Shown piece by piece: positions 42,730 through 52,786 of a DNA stretch of 64,000 nt. A program made the position numbers and the translations under genes. The stretch's first letter is position 1, and each line of letters opens with the position of its first letter. This DNA is from Calothrix sp. NIES-2100. GTDB lineage: Bacteria > Cyanobacteriota > Cyanobacteriia > Cyanobacteriales > Nostocaceae. The stretch lies in contig NZ_AP018178.1 of assembly GCF_002368195.1 (NCBI RefSeq), positions 4,007,421-4,071,420 of the forward strand, read 5' to 3'. The notes beneath the pieces are model-generated. The model ran no database searches. It was not told the DNA's origin and was given only the letters and a program-made list of their open reading frames with translations.

Positions 42730-45357
42730 ATGAAGAAAAAAGCCCTAATAAAACTAGCGAAAATTTTAAATTTTCGGCGATCATCAGCAAAAAAAATCCG
42801 CGTATTAGGGTTTTTATTAATTAGCCTAATATTTACTATAATATTAGTTAATCCAGGTATTTATGCGGTTGCCAAACAATCAAAACCTATAACAGAATCT
42901 CAGCCGATAACTCAACAGTTATCTAATAATTCAGATTTACTGCAACCAGGCAAAAATTACTATCAAAATGGACAATATCAAGCAGCAGCTAAAACTTGGG
43001 AAAACGCTCTAAAATTTTATCAAGATAACAAAGAAGTAATCAAGCAAATTCAAGTGCTTAATTATTTAGCATTGGTATATAAAACTTTAGGAAATATCCA
43101 ACAAAGTTACATTACAGTTACCGAAAGTATTAATTTAATAAAACAGTTTAAAGAACCAGATACAAAGATTAGTTTGCTATTAGCACAGGCATTAAATACC
43201 CAAGGCTCAATCCAAATAATCCAAGGAAAAACAGAAATTGCTATAGCTACTTGGAAGCAAGCCGCAGGAATTTACGAGCGCACGGGAGATAAAACTGGCA
43301 AACTCATCAGTCAAATTAATCAAGCACAGGGTTTGCAAATATTAGGACAATATCGACGGGCAAAAACTTTGTTAGAAGAACTGGTAGCAGAACTACAAAA
43401 TCAACCTGATAGCTTGCTCAAAGCCCAAGGACTAAGAAGTTTAGGGGTAGCGCTGCAAACTACTGGCGATTTTCAGCAATCCCAAACAGTACTAGAGAAA
43501 AGTTTGGCAATTAGTAAACAATTTAACTCTCCAGCTGATGTGAGTGCAGTTGTGTTCAGTCTTGGTAATGTCGCTAAAAATTTAAATCAATATGATATTG
43601 CTTTGCTCGACTACCAAGAAGCAATTAATTTATCTCCAGAACCACAGATTAAATTAGAAGCCCAATTAAATAAATTGAGCTTGTTAGTCAAACTGCAAAG
43701 ATGGGAAGCTACACAGGCGCTAATTCCAGAAATTGACACTAACCTCGCCTTACTTTCTGCCAGTCGTCCTGCTATTTATGCCAAGATAAATTTTGCAGAA
43801 AGTCTCATGGTCAAAGCGAGTAAGACGGTAGATGTAAATTCCAATGCTGTCAAAATAGCCCAATTGTTAGCAAAAACTATCCAACAAGCTAGAGAAATCC
43901 AAGATCCTACAGCCGAGGCTTATTCTCTGCAACAACTAGGTAAACTCTACCAACAAAACGGCCAGTTCGCAGAGGCCAAAGAACTGACAAAACAAGCACA
44001 AAGAATAGCTCAAGAAATGAATGCGGCTGATTTGGTGGCTCGGACTGCGTCACAGGCAGGTAAAATTGCCAAAGCACAAGGAGATAATGAGAGTGCGATC
44101 GCCGCTTATGAAATTGCATTTAATAATTTACAATCCCTGCGCAGTGATTTAATTGCGATTAATCCCGATGTTCAATTTGATTTTAAAGAAAGTATTGAAC
44201 CCATCTATCGAGATTATGTCAGCTTATTGTTACAACCTGGTGATAATCAAAGCAACCTCAAACAAGCGCGTCAGGTAATCGAAGCTTTACAACTAGCTGA
44301 ATTGGATAATTATTTTCAAGACGCTTGTGTAGATACCCATCCTGTATCTATAGATCAAATCGATGTGCAAGCAGCTGTCATCTATCCAATTATTCTCAGC
44401 GATCGCCTGGAAGTCATCCTTTCTATTCCCAATCAACCCCTACATCACTACAGCACACAACTGCCAAAAACACAAGTAGAAACTACCCTAAAACGCCTTT
44501 ACTCTTATGTGTCCCGTGGTTATATTCGCCAAGAGAGTTTTCGGCTGTCGCAAACAGTTTATCAATGGCTGATTGCACCTGCGTCAGCTAGGCTCAACAG
44601 TAGTAAAATGAAGACCTTAGTATTTGTGCTAGATGGTTTTTTGCGTAACTTGCCAATGGCAGCGCTTCACGATGGGCAACATTATTTGTTAGAAAAATAT
44701 AGTGTTGCTCTGAGTCCAGGTTTACAGTTATTTCCCCAAGGATTGGAACGAAAAAAACTCGGTGTATTAGCAGCTGGACTAGCGGAAGCACGCCAAGGCT
44801 TCAGTTCCCTACCTGCTGTTAAAGGAGAAATTCAACAAGTAACAACGAAAATTCAAGCAAAAGTATTGCTCAATCAACAATTTACTCGCGATAGCTTGAA
44901 AAAAGCCCTGGAAAGTCAACCATTTCCCATAGTCCACCTGGCGACTCACGGTCAATTTAGTTCTAATCCAAAGGAAACTTTTTTGCTGACTTGGAGCGAT
45001 CGCATTTCTATTTTAGATTTTGATCGTTTATTCCAAAAAAGAAGGCTGGGAATCCTAGAACCAATTGAATTATTAGTCATGAGTGCTTGTCAGACAGCCT
45101 CAGGTGATAATCGCGCTACTTTAGGGTTAGCTGGGTTTGCTTTGCGTTCGGGAGCTAAGAGTACGATCGCTAGTCTGTGGTCAGTAAATGACGAATCAAC
45201 GTCCAACTTAATGAAAGAATTTTATCAGCTGTTGAATAACCCTAAACTCAGCAAAGCTGAGGCATTACGACAAGCGCAACTCAAAATTATGGCAGATCCC
45301 TTATACAAACATCCCTATTTTTGGGCTGCGTTTGTTCTCGTAGGTAATTGGTTATAA
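42730..45357 (+). CDS. Membrane-anchored TPR-CHAT (caspase-like) protein
   Basis: 875 residues from ATG 42730. A hydrophobic segment at about 25-48 (LGFLLISLIFTIILVNPGIYAV) acts as signal or anchor; TPR-type helical repeats fill about 75-500 (GKNYYQNGQYQAAAKTWENA...); the CHAT domain occupies about 590-875. The clan CD caspase-like dyad is intact: H740 in HLATHGQFS and C787 in VMSACQTASG. The ending 'PYFWAAFVLVGNW' is typical. CHAT proteins are predicted cysteine proteases; some act as Craspase or in programmed cell death. With the anchor, the catalytic part may face the periplasm. The upstream frame to TTG 42577 lies in repeats and is rejected. Confidence 0.88.
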   Translation: MKKKALIKLAKILNFRRSSAKKIRVLGFLLISLIFTIILVNPGIYAVAKQSKPITESQPITQQLSNNSDLLQPGKNYYQNGQYQAAAKTWENALKFYQDNKEVIKQIQVLNYLALVYKTLGNIQQSYITVTESINLIKQFKEPDTKISLLLAQALNTQGSIQIIQGKTEIAIATWKQAAGIYERTGDKTGKLISQINQAQGLQILGQYRRAKTLLEELVAELQNQPDSLLKAQGLRSLGVALQTTGDFQQSQTVLEKSLAISKQFNSPADVSAVVFSLGNVAKNLNQYDIALLDYQEAINLSPEPQIKLEAQLNKLSLLVKLQRWEATQALIPEIDTNLALLSASRPAIYAKINFAESLMVKASKTVDVNSNAVKIAQLLAKTIQQAREIQDPTAEAYSLQQLGKLYQQNGQFAEAKELTKQAQRIAQEMNAADLVARTASQAGKIAKAQGDNESAIAAYEIAFNNLQSLRSDLIAINPDVQFDFKESIEPIYRDYVSLLLQPGDNQSNLKQARQVIEALQLAELDNYFQDACVDTHPVSIDQIDVQAAVIYPIILSDRLEVILSIPNQPLHHYSTQLPKTQVETTLKRLYSYVSRGYIRQESFRLSQTVYQWLIAPASARLNSSKMKTLVFVLDGFLRNLPMAALHDGQHYLLEKYSVALSPGLQLFPQGLERKKLGVLAAGLAEARQGFSSLPAVKGEIQQVTTKIQAKVLLNQQFTRDSLKKALESQPFPIVHLATHGQFSSNPKETFLLTWSDRISILDFDRLFQKRRLGILEPIELLVMSACQTASGDNRATLGLAGFALRSGAKSTIASLWSVNDESTSNLMKEFYQLLNNPKLSKAEALRQAQLKIMADPLYKHPYFWAAFVLVGNWL

Positions 45358-45684
45358 GTAAGCTAAGACTGAAAACCTTACTGGGCAAAGATTATAGCTA
45401 AAAGACTCCATAAAGTTTGTATAAAAAATGGTAAACTTATATGAAGAATACATGAAGTTTTCAGGTTGGCATACCTAAAATAAGGACTTATATCGTGCAG
45501 GCTATCTGATAGCAACGACTTTAGTCAATTTCGATGACATCCGGCTTGATTTTTTACATGAATAAATTCAGGGGTATCTGACCAATCATTGGGGCTGATT
45601 TTTCTCCTTCCGCCCTGGAGGGGCTTGAAATCGGCAGATGCGTCCGATCTCAAGCCACTTCTGTTGTGTCTTTTGAGATTTGTT

Positions 45685-47136
45685 ATGTTCCTGAATAATT
45701 CGTTTTTTCGACGTTTCCTACCTTTTTGTCTCGGCAGTTTTCTTGTCATCATATTTAGTCAACCAGCTTTCTCCCAAGACATCACCATTTCTGTGAACTG
45801 GAGCCAGCAGCTGACTAATCCAATTACCGAAAAGCCCTTAGTGTCAACTCCTTTGCACTTCGGACTCAACTCTTATCAGGGAAACATACCAGGAATAGCG
45901 GGAGCAGGCGGTAATGCTAATTATCGTAATGGTCTGAATGCAATGCGACCTGGTCTGGTCAGGTACCATTACGCAGGACAAATGAAAGATTCCACCACAG
46001 ATAAGCGTGGGTGGGTGAAGAACCCAAACACACCCAACTTTTCCTGGGATGTGGAAAAGATAACTGCGGCCATGAATGGAGCCTACCCTCATGATCCCAC
46101 AATTATGATGAACCTCGCGAACTTCCCTGCTTACTTAACCGATGGTAGTGGAGTTCTCAAACAGTCTGAATACGTGAGATACGGACAGTTTTGTGCAGAG
46201 TTGGTGAGAATCTTAAATCTCAAGCTGCAAAAAAAGATTAAATATTGGGAGATTACCAATGAGCTTGATTCCAAACCCTTCTATCGAAATAACATGGCAG
46301 AAGTAGGGAAGATATTTGCGATCGCAGCTCGAGAAATGCGCAAAGTCGATCCGACAATCAAAATAGGAGGCCCAGCCTTTGCCCAATCTTATAACCCAGC
46401 GAGAATTGATGCTTTTGTATCGACCGCATTCCCTGAGTTAGATTTTATCTCCTATCACACCTATTCCACTGGCTCTAAGAGCGATAACACCTCCAAGCTG
46501 TGGAACTCTGCCCAACAAAGTATAGGAGGCGCAACCAAATATATGCGCACCAGTGTCAAGAAGTTTACTTCCCGACCAGTGGAATATTTCCATAATGAGT
46601 ACAACATCAGTTGGTCTCCTCCCGATCAGCGCATGACTAACTATGTCAGTGCTATATTTGATGCTCTGGCTGTACGTTCGATTCTTTATGCTGGCGCAAC
46701 AGGCGCTACAGCGTGGAACGAAGCTGATGGGTGGTATGGTAAGCTTGGTGCTTCTCCGTCGTTTAACAGACGCCCTGCATCGTGGGTTTTTGAGTATTTG
46801 AATCAAGGATTTTCGGGTAAAGTACTTGACTCAATAAGTTCTAACAGCTCTGCTTTAGTACCTTTAGCAATTTTGGGCGAAGCAGGTGGTAAGAAGTCCT
46901 TATCCTTGATGTTAGTCAACAGATCTCTTGAAAATGTTTCCGCACGTCTCAAGATGGTTGCACCCCAAAGTTGGGCGTTACCCGGAGCCTCCAATCAGAA
47001 AATACAACTTTACCAAGTCAACCAAAATGGTACCAGCTCTGTACCGAGTTCAACCTTGGCATCCACAATTATTCGCGGACAGGCATTTTCCGTCGAACCT
47101 AATAGTATTTTGTTCCTCACAGTCAAGCCTGATTAA
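45685..47136 (+). CDS. Secreted GH39-like glycoside hydrolase
   Basis: 483 residues from ATG 45685, beginning with a clear signal peptide (FLPFCLGSFLVIIFSQPAFSQ). A (beta/alpha)8-type catalytic domain has the acid/base E193 in YWEITNELD and the likely nucleophile E305 in EYFHNEYNISW, the arrangement of clan GH-A families such as GH39 (beta-xylosidase, iduronidase). A small beta-domain follows from about 400. Predicted to cut or trim an extracellular polysaccharide. It stands alone on the plus strand, convergent with a glycosyltransferase; the frame is open upstream to 45589 but that part lacks family character. Confidence 0.85.
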   Translation: MFLNNSFFRRFLPFCLGSFLVIIFSQPAFSQDITISVNWSQQLTNPITEKPLVSTPLHFGLNSYQGNIPGIAGAGGNANYRNGLNAMRPGLVRYHYAGQMKDSTTDKRGWVKNPNTPNFSWDVEKITAAMNGAYPHDPTIMMNLANFPAYLTDGSGVLKQSEYVRYGQFCAELVRILNLKLQKKIKYWEITNELDSKPFYRNNMAEVGKIFAIAAREMRKVDPTIKIGGPAFAQSYNPARIDAFVSTAFPELDFISYHTYSTGSKSDNTSKLWNSAQQSIGGATKYMRTSVKKFTSRPVEYFHNEYNISWSPPDQRMTNYVSAIFDALAVRSILYAGATGATAWNEADGWYGKLGASPSFNRRPASWVFEYLNQGFSGKVLDSISSNSSALVPLAILGEAGGKKSLSLMLVNRSLENVSARLKMVAPQSWALPGASNQKIQLYQVNQNGTSSVPSSTLASTIIRGQAFSVEPNSILFLTVKPD

Positions 47137-47149
47137 TTAACAGGTCGGT

Positions 47150-47200
47150 GTTGACGGTTGACGGTTAACAGTTAACCGTCAGCAGTCAACAGTTAACGGA
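47150..47200. terminator. Palindromic repeat tract between convergent genes
   Basis: GTTGACGGTTGACGGTTAAC then AGTTAACCGTC: arms GACGGTTAAC / GTTAACCGTC (47160-47180) form a hairpin in both directions, followed by AGTCAACAGTTAACGG. It could act as a bidirectional terminator; it is also a GTTGAC-type repeat. Confidence 0.5.
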
Positions 47201-47208
47201 GTACCAAT

Positions 47209-48318
47209 TTATTTACTAACTGCAAGTTCTTCGTTTCTTAGTAGATTAAATACACTGTAGTTTTTGATTAATTCAGAATAAACATTTAGCGTTTCTTCAT
47301 GAACCCGCGTCACACTGAAGCGGTCGATATTGTCTTTGGCTTGAGATTGCAACTTTTGTAATTGTTGTGGATCGCTAAGTAAATGTGCTAAAGCCTTAGC
47401 CAAAGTTTGACTATCTTTTGGTGGTATTAAAAGTCCGGCTTGTCCCCCATCCAAAGTCTCTGGAATTCCATCGACATCGCTAGCAATAATTGCACACCCT
47501 GCTTCTCTCGCCTCTGTCAGCACTAGTCCGAAGGATTCGCAGTGGGAAGCAAGAACAAAAATATCACTTGAGAGCATATAGCGCTGTGGTTCTGGTTGGA
47601 AGCCTTCAAAATGAATGCGCTCGCTAAAAGGCGTACTTTGCACCATTTTCTCAAACATGGCGCGATCGGGGCCATTTCCGACTAAATATAAATGTGCTTG
47701 GGGAAAGTCTGTAGCAATTTTGACGAATGCTTCTATTAACTCCACAATTCCTTTACGGGTATACATCCCGGCTACTGTAGTAATTGCTGGACGACATAAA
47801 GGTAATGGTTGGTAATCTTTAATACTAGGATTTCGAGGGCTATTTAATGTCCCGTTGGCTACTACTCGTAATTTACTCTGAGGTATACCACGCCGTACCA
47901 TTGAATCGGCGACAGCATTACTCACAGCAATAACTCGATCTGCTAATCCCATCAATACCGCGCTACGCTGGAATTCATTGTGTACGGTAGAAACTAAACT
48001 ATACTCACCGCTGTTTCTGAGAATTCCTGCTAGCACAACTCCTGTCATCATATGTGCATGGACAATATCTGGTTGAAATTCTTGGATAATATCTCGATAA
48101 CGCCAAGCAGCTTTGATCATATTTAATGGTGTTCTCGACTGATCGAGATGAAAGTGTTGAACGCCATTTTGTGTAAGTAATGCTTCGTATTCTCCCCCAT
48201 CAGATGCTACAGCAACATAATGACCATTTTGTGCTTGTAAACAAGCTACATCTACTGCTACATTAACAATTCCATTGCCAATTTGTTGGACGTGATTGGT
48301 GATATGTAGTATCCGCAT
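47209..48318 (-). CDS. Glycosyltransferase family 4
   Basis: 369 residues. 'ITNHVQQIGNGIVNVAVDVACLQ' acceptor start, 'VHAHMMTGVVLAGIL', 'RVIAVSNAVADSMV' and the donor-site 'SHCESFGLVLTEAREAGCAIIAS' (E-x7-E). A cytoplasmic GT-B enzyme for polysaccharide or glycolipid assembly. Read on the minus strand after the PIG-L gene; the 82-bp spacer contains GGGGTTAG-type repeats. Confidence 0.92.
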   Translation of the reverse strand: MRILHITNHVQQIGNGIVNVAVDVACLQAQNGHYVAVASDGGEYEALLTQNGVQHFHLDQSRTPLNMIKAAWRYRDIIQEFQPDIVHAHMMTGVVLAGILRNSGEYSLVSTVHNEFQRSAVLMGLADRVIAVSNAVADSMVRRGIPQSKLRVVANGTLNSPRNPSIKDYQPLPLCRPAITTVAGMYTRKGIVELIEAFVKIATDFPQAHLYLVGNGPDRAMFEKMVQSTPFSERIHFEGFQPEPQRYMLSSDIFVLASHCESFGLVLTEAREAGCAIIASDVDGIPETLDGGQAGLLIPPKDSQTLAKALAHLLSDPQQLQKLQSQAKDNIDRFSVTRVHEETLNVYSELIKNYSVFNLLRNEELAVSK

Positions 48319-48343
48319 TTAAATTTTCTCCACAATTTGAAAA

Positions 48344-48391
48344 TAGGGACTAGGAGTTAGGGGTTAGGGGCTAGGGAGACAAATGACAAAT
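48344..48391. repeat. GGGGTTAG / GGACTAGG tandem tract
   Basis: About five degenerate 7-8-bp units (TAGGAGT, TAGGGGT, TAGGGGC, TAGGGAG) followed by ACAAATGACAAA, between two minus-strand genes. Non-coding. Confidence 0.8.
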
Positions 48392-48400
48392 TACTAGCTA

Positions 48401-49183
48401 TTAGGACTCAGATTTAAAAAATATTTCATGCTTACTCAAAAATCTCTGAATAAAGCCAGGGTGTAGGCTATAAATTTGAGAAGAATAGGCAGAAATTGCG
48501 CGGTTTTTTTTATCTTGAACTGAGGCAATAGAAATATAGTAAGCTGCGGCTATATCCGGCAATTTGAGCAGAATAAATAGTGGCGCTCTCCAAAATAACC
48601 AAATAGGATATTGTAGCAGATCGAGTTTCATCTCTGTTTGAGCGATCGCATCCCTCACTAATTCATAGGTAGCTTCATGATCTCGATGACAATCTTTACG
48701 ATGAGGTACGTATACTTCCCCAGGCTGGTAACGTTTTAATAGTTCAGTAATCTGTTTAATTGTTTGTTGTCTTTCTTCATCCTTTAAATATGGTAATGTG
48801 CCATCTGGTTTTTCTAAAAAATAAATTTCTGATGGTTTGACTCCGAGAATTTCTAATGCATTTACTGCTTCTTGCTTGCGAATTTGGATGATTTGATTTT
48901 GAGTATGGTTGGAATTACCTGAACCCTGTCCATCAGTAAGAAAAGTTACTATTACTGGGATACCATGCTCTCTTTTCCAAGCAATCATTCCACCACAACC
49001 AAAGGTTTCATCATCTTGGTGAGGCGAAAACACCATGACTGATTTATGACTTAATTTAAGTGGCTGACTTCCATTCTGCACAATCCATCGAAATAGTAAG
49101 CTAGAGTGCAGATTTTGTATCTGCTCCAGCCAGCTATGGGGAATAAATTTTTGTAATTGCTGTAAATACATTTTTAAATTCAT
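48401..49183 (-). CDS. PIG-L family N-acetyl-sugar deacetylase
   Basis: 260 residues. The zinc-binding motif HQDDETFGCGG (HxDD) is at about residue 54, and the third ligand is in HRKDCHRDHEATY. Members remove acetyl groups from GlcNAc-containing glycolipids or other small molecules (LmbE, BshB, MshB). Its position before a GT4 gene on the same strand suggests action on a sugar intermediate of a glycan. No signal peptide; a hydrophobic LFILLKLPDIAAAYYISI segment near residue 205 may touch the membrane. Confidence 0.9.
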   Translation of the reverse strand: MNLKMYLQQLQKFIPHSWLEQIQNLHSSLLFRWIVQNGSQPLKLSHKSVMVFSPHQDDETFGCGGMIAWKREHGIPVIVTFLTDGQGSGNSNHTQNQIIQIRKQEAVNALEILGVKPSEIYFLEKPDGTLPYLKDEERQQTIKQITELLKRYQPGEVYVPHRKDCHRDHEATYELVRDAIAQTEMKLDLLQYPIWLFWRAPLFILLKLPDIAAAYYISIASVQDKKNRAISAYSSQIYSLHPGFIQRFLSKHEIFFKSES

Positions 49184-49761
49184 AATTACTCACTTTAATG
49201 GCGCTCCAAAAACTGAGATATTTACAGAAATTACGCAATCAAAATTTGTCATTACGGCCATAAAGTAGTGTAGAGAAGCAATCCCATAATTTCAGGCGAT
49301 TAGGTCGCTACCCTCCGGATTCTGCTTCGCAGTACGCTTGTAATGATATAATTACGTGATTTTTGCGTAAGTCCTAATTTAGTTACAATATACAGTGAAA
49401 ACTGAGTTTTGCTTCAGAGGTTACTGATTTTTGTGACTTTTTTAATATTGCTGTTATAAAATCATAATTTACTCAGCGATGCTTGTCATTAAATATATTT
49501 ATTTTTTGTGTAAATTTCTCCGGTACATAACAATTAGATAATGAATTTTTCGTAAATTTAATAATAATAAAAATGCGCAGTATGAATTGATGATCATTTT
49601 AATAATGAACAATAATGCAATATTATTTGTGTTCAAAAGGCTAGTAATTAATTTATAAATTTATATTTAATTTATGGAGAGTATCAGATCCCCGACTTCT
49701 TTAAGAAGTCGGGGATCTAATTTTTAGCGTTGCGATCGCGATTTTGAAGTAGAAAATTAGA
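49184..49761. other. AT-rich spacer with a repeat module
   Basis: No gene. Bases about 49290-49340 hold a short GC-rich repeat (TAGGTCGCTACCCTCCGG, GCTTCGCAGTACGC); 49400-49680 is plain AT-rich sequence; the 33-bp palindrome is listed separately. Must contain the promoter of the PIG-L gene. Confidence 0.6.
49686..49718. repeat. 33-bp palindrome (GATCCCCGACTT family), copy 2
   Basis: Perfect inverted repeat AGATCCCCGACTTCTT / AAGAAGTCGGGGATCT around one base, downstream of the minus-strand beta-propeller gene. On the minus strand it follows that gene's stop by 43 bases and could act as its terminator. Confidence 0.9.
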
Positions 49762-51984
49762 TTACCCCATCAATTGATAGATAATCACTTTTCCTTTCCA
49801 ATTTTCTTCAACAAACACTAAGTACTCACCATTTGCGCGCCGAAAAGCGCGGATACCGTAGGGGATATCAATCCAACCGCTTTCTAGAGCAACTTCTGGG
49901 CCGGGTTTGAACTGTTGTACTTGCACTCCGGTTGCGGCGTTGTAAACATGTACTTCTGCGTTTTTAAATGTGACAGCAAATACATAGTCTCCGGCTACAC
50001 TCATGGCGGCGGTGGAGACTTCGCGCTTACCTGTGATGTCGTGAGGAACTACGATGCGCCAACGAGGTATGAGATTTTTTTGACTCCAATTATCAAAACG
50101 GACAATCTCCGATCCAACAACGCCAGTATCGTCACCTTTGGCTGGGTGATCGACGGTAAAGCCTGACAAATACATGGTGTCGGTTTCGGGGAAATACTCG
50201 ATCCGCCGCAAATCGGTAAACATGCTGGGAGTGTTTTGCTTTTTCATAGAACTATAGCCATAGATGGGGTTACCATGAGCGTCTAGTCCTTGTAAGGGAT
50301 AATGGCGGATACCGATACCATCTTGAGTGCGCAAGGTTTTCCAGACATCTCCTTTATTGTCTACCCACCAACCGCCTAAGTAGGGATAATCTTCGTTCTT
50401 GTCGTACTCACCTTCATCAAACGCACCATTACCGTTGCGATCGCGCCAAATCCACTCGCCTTTTTCTGGTTCATATGGCGGCCAGTTACCAGGGATTGAT
50501 GGTTTACCGTCAGGATTAGTATTTACAAACATTCCCGATGGGATAGCAATTTTGCTATTATTAGCTGCATCGAAACGATAAATTTGCAGAAAGCTGCTAT
50601 ACATATCTGTCAGGAACAAAAAAGGCTTACCTTGAATGCGGCGGACAAAGGTAGCATCTGGGGATGTATGCAGTCTTGGATCTTGAGGATATTTAAAAGG
50701 ATTAAGAGTGTAATTCTTAAAAGTCCATTGCTTCCCCGGCGGCTGACTGTAGTCCATAACAAAGTGTTCTTGCTTGGTGAAGAGATCAACGCCATCACTT
50801 TGGGGATCAGCATCAGCATTATCGACAAATATCAATCCGAATAATTGCCAAAGTTGTTTTCCTGATGGTGAAAACTTTCTTAAGTCTGTTCCCGATCTAT
50901 TGAAACCATTATTATTTACATAAATATTCCCTGCTGCATCTGTACCTACTCCTGTAATTCCGTAAAGTTTCAAATCTTGGACTTCTCCAGGATTACCCGC
51001 ATAAATACCGCCTTTTGTGCCGAAAGTTCCCACCTGCACTGGCTTACCTGTAACGTTGTAAATCAATATTTGCTGGCGTGGGCTATTTTCTGCGATCAAA
51101 AGTCTCCCTTGCGGATCAATTGCGATCGCAGTTGGTTCGACAACTTGGGTAATCTGTTGGGGTAGTTGCTTACCAGTGTGGGAATAATACACAATCTTCG
51201 CAGGATTACTACCTTTTTTATTTTGAATAATCCATAGATTACCTTGGGAATCAATAGAGATCGCACCAGGTCTAGTAACGCTAAAGCTGCGTAATTCCTT
51301 CATCGTTTCGGTACTATAAACGCGAATCAGGTTAGCAGCCGAATCACTTACATATAGTTCTTTTTTAACAGTTGCTAATCCAGTAACTTCACCTTTGGTA
51401 CTAACAATTAGCATACTTTTATCCCAGCCACGACCATCAGCAAAAGGCGCAGGTTTTCCAGATAAGTCATAGCGTCTCACGCAGTACCAATTTGTTTTAT
51501 CTGGCGGATAATCTTTCTCGGTATTACCAATGCTTCCTTGATTTATGGCTAAGTAAAGATATTTGCTATTTACTGTCACGGCTGTACCACCAGTACGACT
51601 CCATCCGTGAGTGTCATCAGCCATACCAATAATTTTGCCATCTTTATATATTCCGGCTTCTCTACCTGCTTCATCCCAAACACTATTGGTATATACTGTG
51701 CCATTGGGAGCAACATACATGCCTTCTATATGGTTTTGTACCCAATATTTTCCACCACCAAAACTATTACCTATCCAAGATGTTTTGTAAGTGTTTGTAG
51801 GCATTCCATTGACAGTGTAGCGTGTTGTGATGCCGACATAAGCAATAATTACTCCCACTGTTAGACAAAGTAAAAATGTGAAAATTTTTCTTTGTTGAAA
51901 TCTGCCAGGTCGAAATATTTTTTTGATATATTGGTCAAATTTATGGCAGATTCTGCTGATTTTTGGCATTAATCTCAAGTTCAT
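49762..51984 (-). CDS. Membrane-anchored NHL-type beta-propeller protein
   Basis: 740 residues. One membrane helix at about 33-54 (IFTFLLCLTVGVIIAYVGI) follows a basic cytoplasmic tail, so the large remainder is extracytoplasmic. NHL-like blades are visible ('GLATVKKELYVSDSAANLIRVYS', 'AIAIDPQGRLLIAENSPRQQILIYN', 'GVGTDAAGNIYVNNNGF'). A calcium-binding EF-hand/dockerin-like loop, DRNGNGAFDEGEYD, lies near residue 520. I do not know its function; propellers of this kind bind proteins or glycans, and its neighbours suggest a cell-surface role. Start at ATG 51984; ATG at residue 6 is an alternative. Confidence 0.8.
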   Translation of the reverse strand: MNLRLMPKISRICHKFDQYIKKIFRPGRFQQRKIFTFLLCLTVGVIIAYVGITTRYTVNGMPTNTYKTSWIGNSFGGGKYWVQNHIEGMYVAPNGTVYTNSVWDEAGREAGIYKDGKIIGMADDTHGWSRTGGTAVTVNSKYLYLAINQGSIGNTEKDYPPDKTNWYCVRRYDLSGKPAPFADGRGWDKSMLIVSTKGEVTGLATVKKELYVSDSAANLIRVYSTETMKELRSFSVTRPGAISIDSQGNLWIIQNKKGSNPAKIVYYSHTGKQLPQQITQVVEPTAIAIDPQGRLLIAENSPRQQILIYNVTGKPVQVGTFGTKGGIYAGNPGEVQDLKLYGITGVGTDAAGNIYVNNNGFNRSGTDLRKFSPSGKQLWQLFGLIFVDNADADPQSDGVDLFTKQEHFVMDYSQPPGKQWTFKNYTLNPFKYPQDPRLHTSPDATFVRRIQGKPFLFLTDMYSSFLQIYRFDAANNSKIAIPSGMFVNTNPDGKPSIPGNWPPYEPEKGEWIWRDRNGNGAFDEGEYDKNEDYPYLGGWWVDNKGDVWKTLRTQDGIGIRHYPLQGLDAHGNPIYGYSSMKKQNTPSMFTDLRRIEYFPETDTMYLSGFTVDHPAKGDDTGVVGSEIVRFDNWSQKNLIPRWRIVVPHDITGKREVSTAAMSVAGDYVFAVTFKNAEVHVYNAATGVQVQQFKPGPEVALESGWIDIPYGIRAFRRANGEYLVFVEENWKGKVIIYQLMG

Positions 51985-52786
51985 ATAATCTCCAAATTTA
52001 TATGGCTAAGAAAAAAAAATGTATTTTTATTATGAGTTAGCAATCGATGCACAAGTATTAGTTAATACCTGGTGATTGCCAATAGGTATTAGCTAATTAA
52101 TCAAATCAAAATTAATTGTCAAAGCCCTGATATTTTTGACTGTTAGCTATGGAATCTTAGCTATTGTGGCGTGATATGTTGATTTTGCGCTCGCTTACTT
52201 AAGATTGTCTAGCCCTTAATAATAAATTATTGAATCATAATGACTAATCTTGCATTTAACAAGATATATACATCAATAACAAAGTCTTGATATTAAAAAT
52301 AACTAGTTCACGAAAACTTTATAAAAAACACACGCATTTTTAAATTTATCTTTCCGAGCGATCGTTCTTTTTTTATTAATGTAATAATAATCACTTTTTT
52401 ATTTATAAAAACAGTAAATCTGAATACAGAATAGTTAGCTCTTAATCTGACATTCTACGCCTAATGTTGAGACTTTAAATCCCAATAATTCAGTGTCTGC
52501 TTATGAAACAAGTATAACATTCATCATTCTCAGAGTTATGAAGTTAAGAAAAACACAAGTTTAAATTTACTAGTTGACATTCAGATTTAAATAGTTTAGA
52601 ACTGAGAATTCTGGGGAAAATTACTCTAATACTTTTCATATATAAAACTCCTAAAAGTACTGATGATGTGGTGGAGTGCCGAATAAAAGTAGTAGCAAGA
52701 TTACTTGATTGTTGAATTCAAAAAATGGGTGAATTTGGGGTAAAAACTACCGCAAGCAATTTCCATATATCACAGGAGTACAATAG
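51985..52786. promoter_or_regulatory. Divergent promoter region, beta-propeller and GT4 genes
   Basis: 802 bases, strongly AT-rich, with no coding frame and no repeat from the families seen elsewhere. Promoters of both divergent genes should be here. CAGGAGTACAATAG near the right end is the ribosome binding site of the gene at 52787. Confidence 0.5.
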
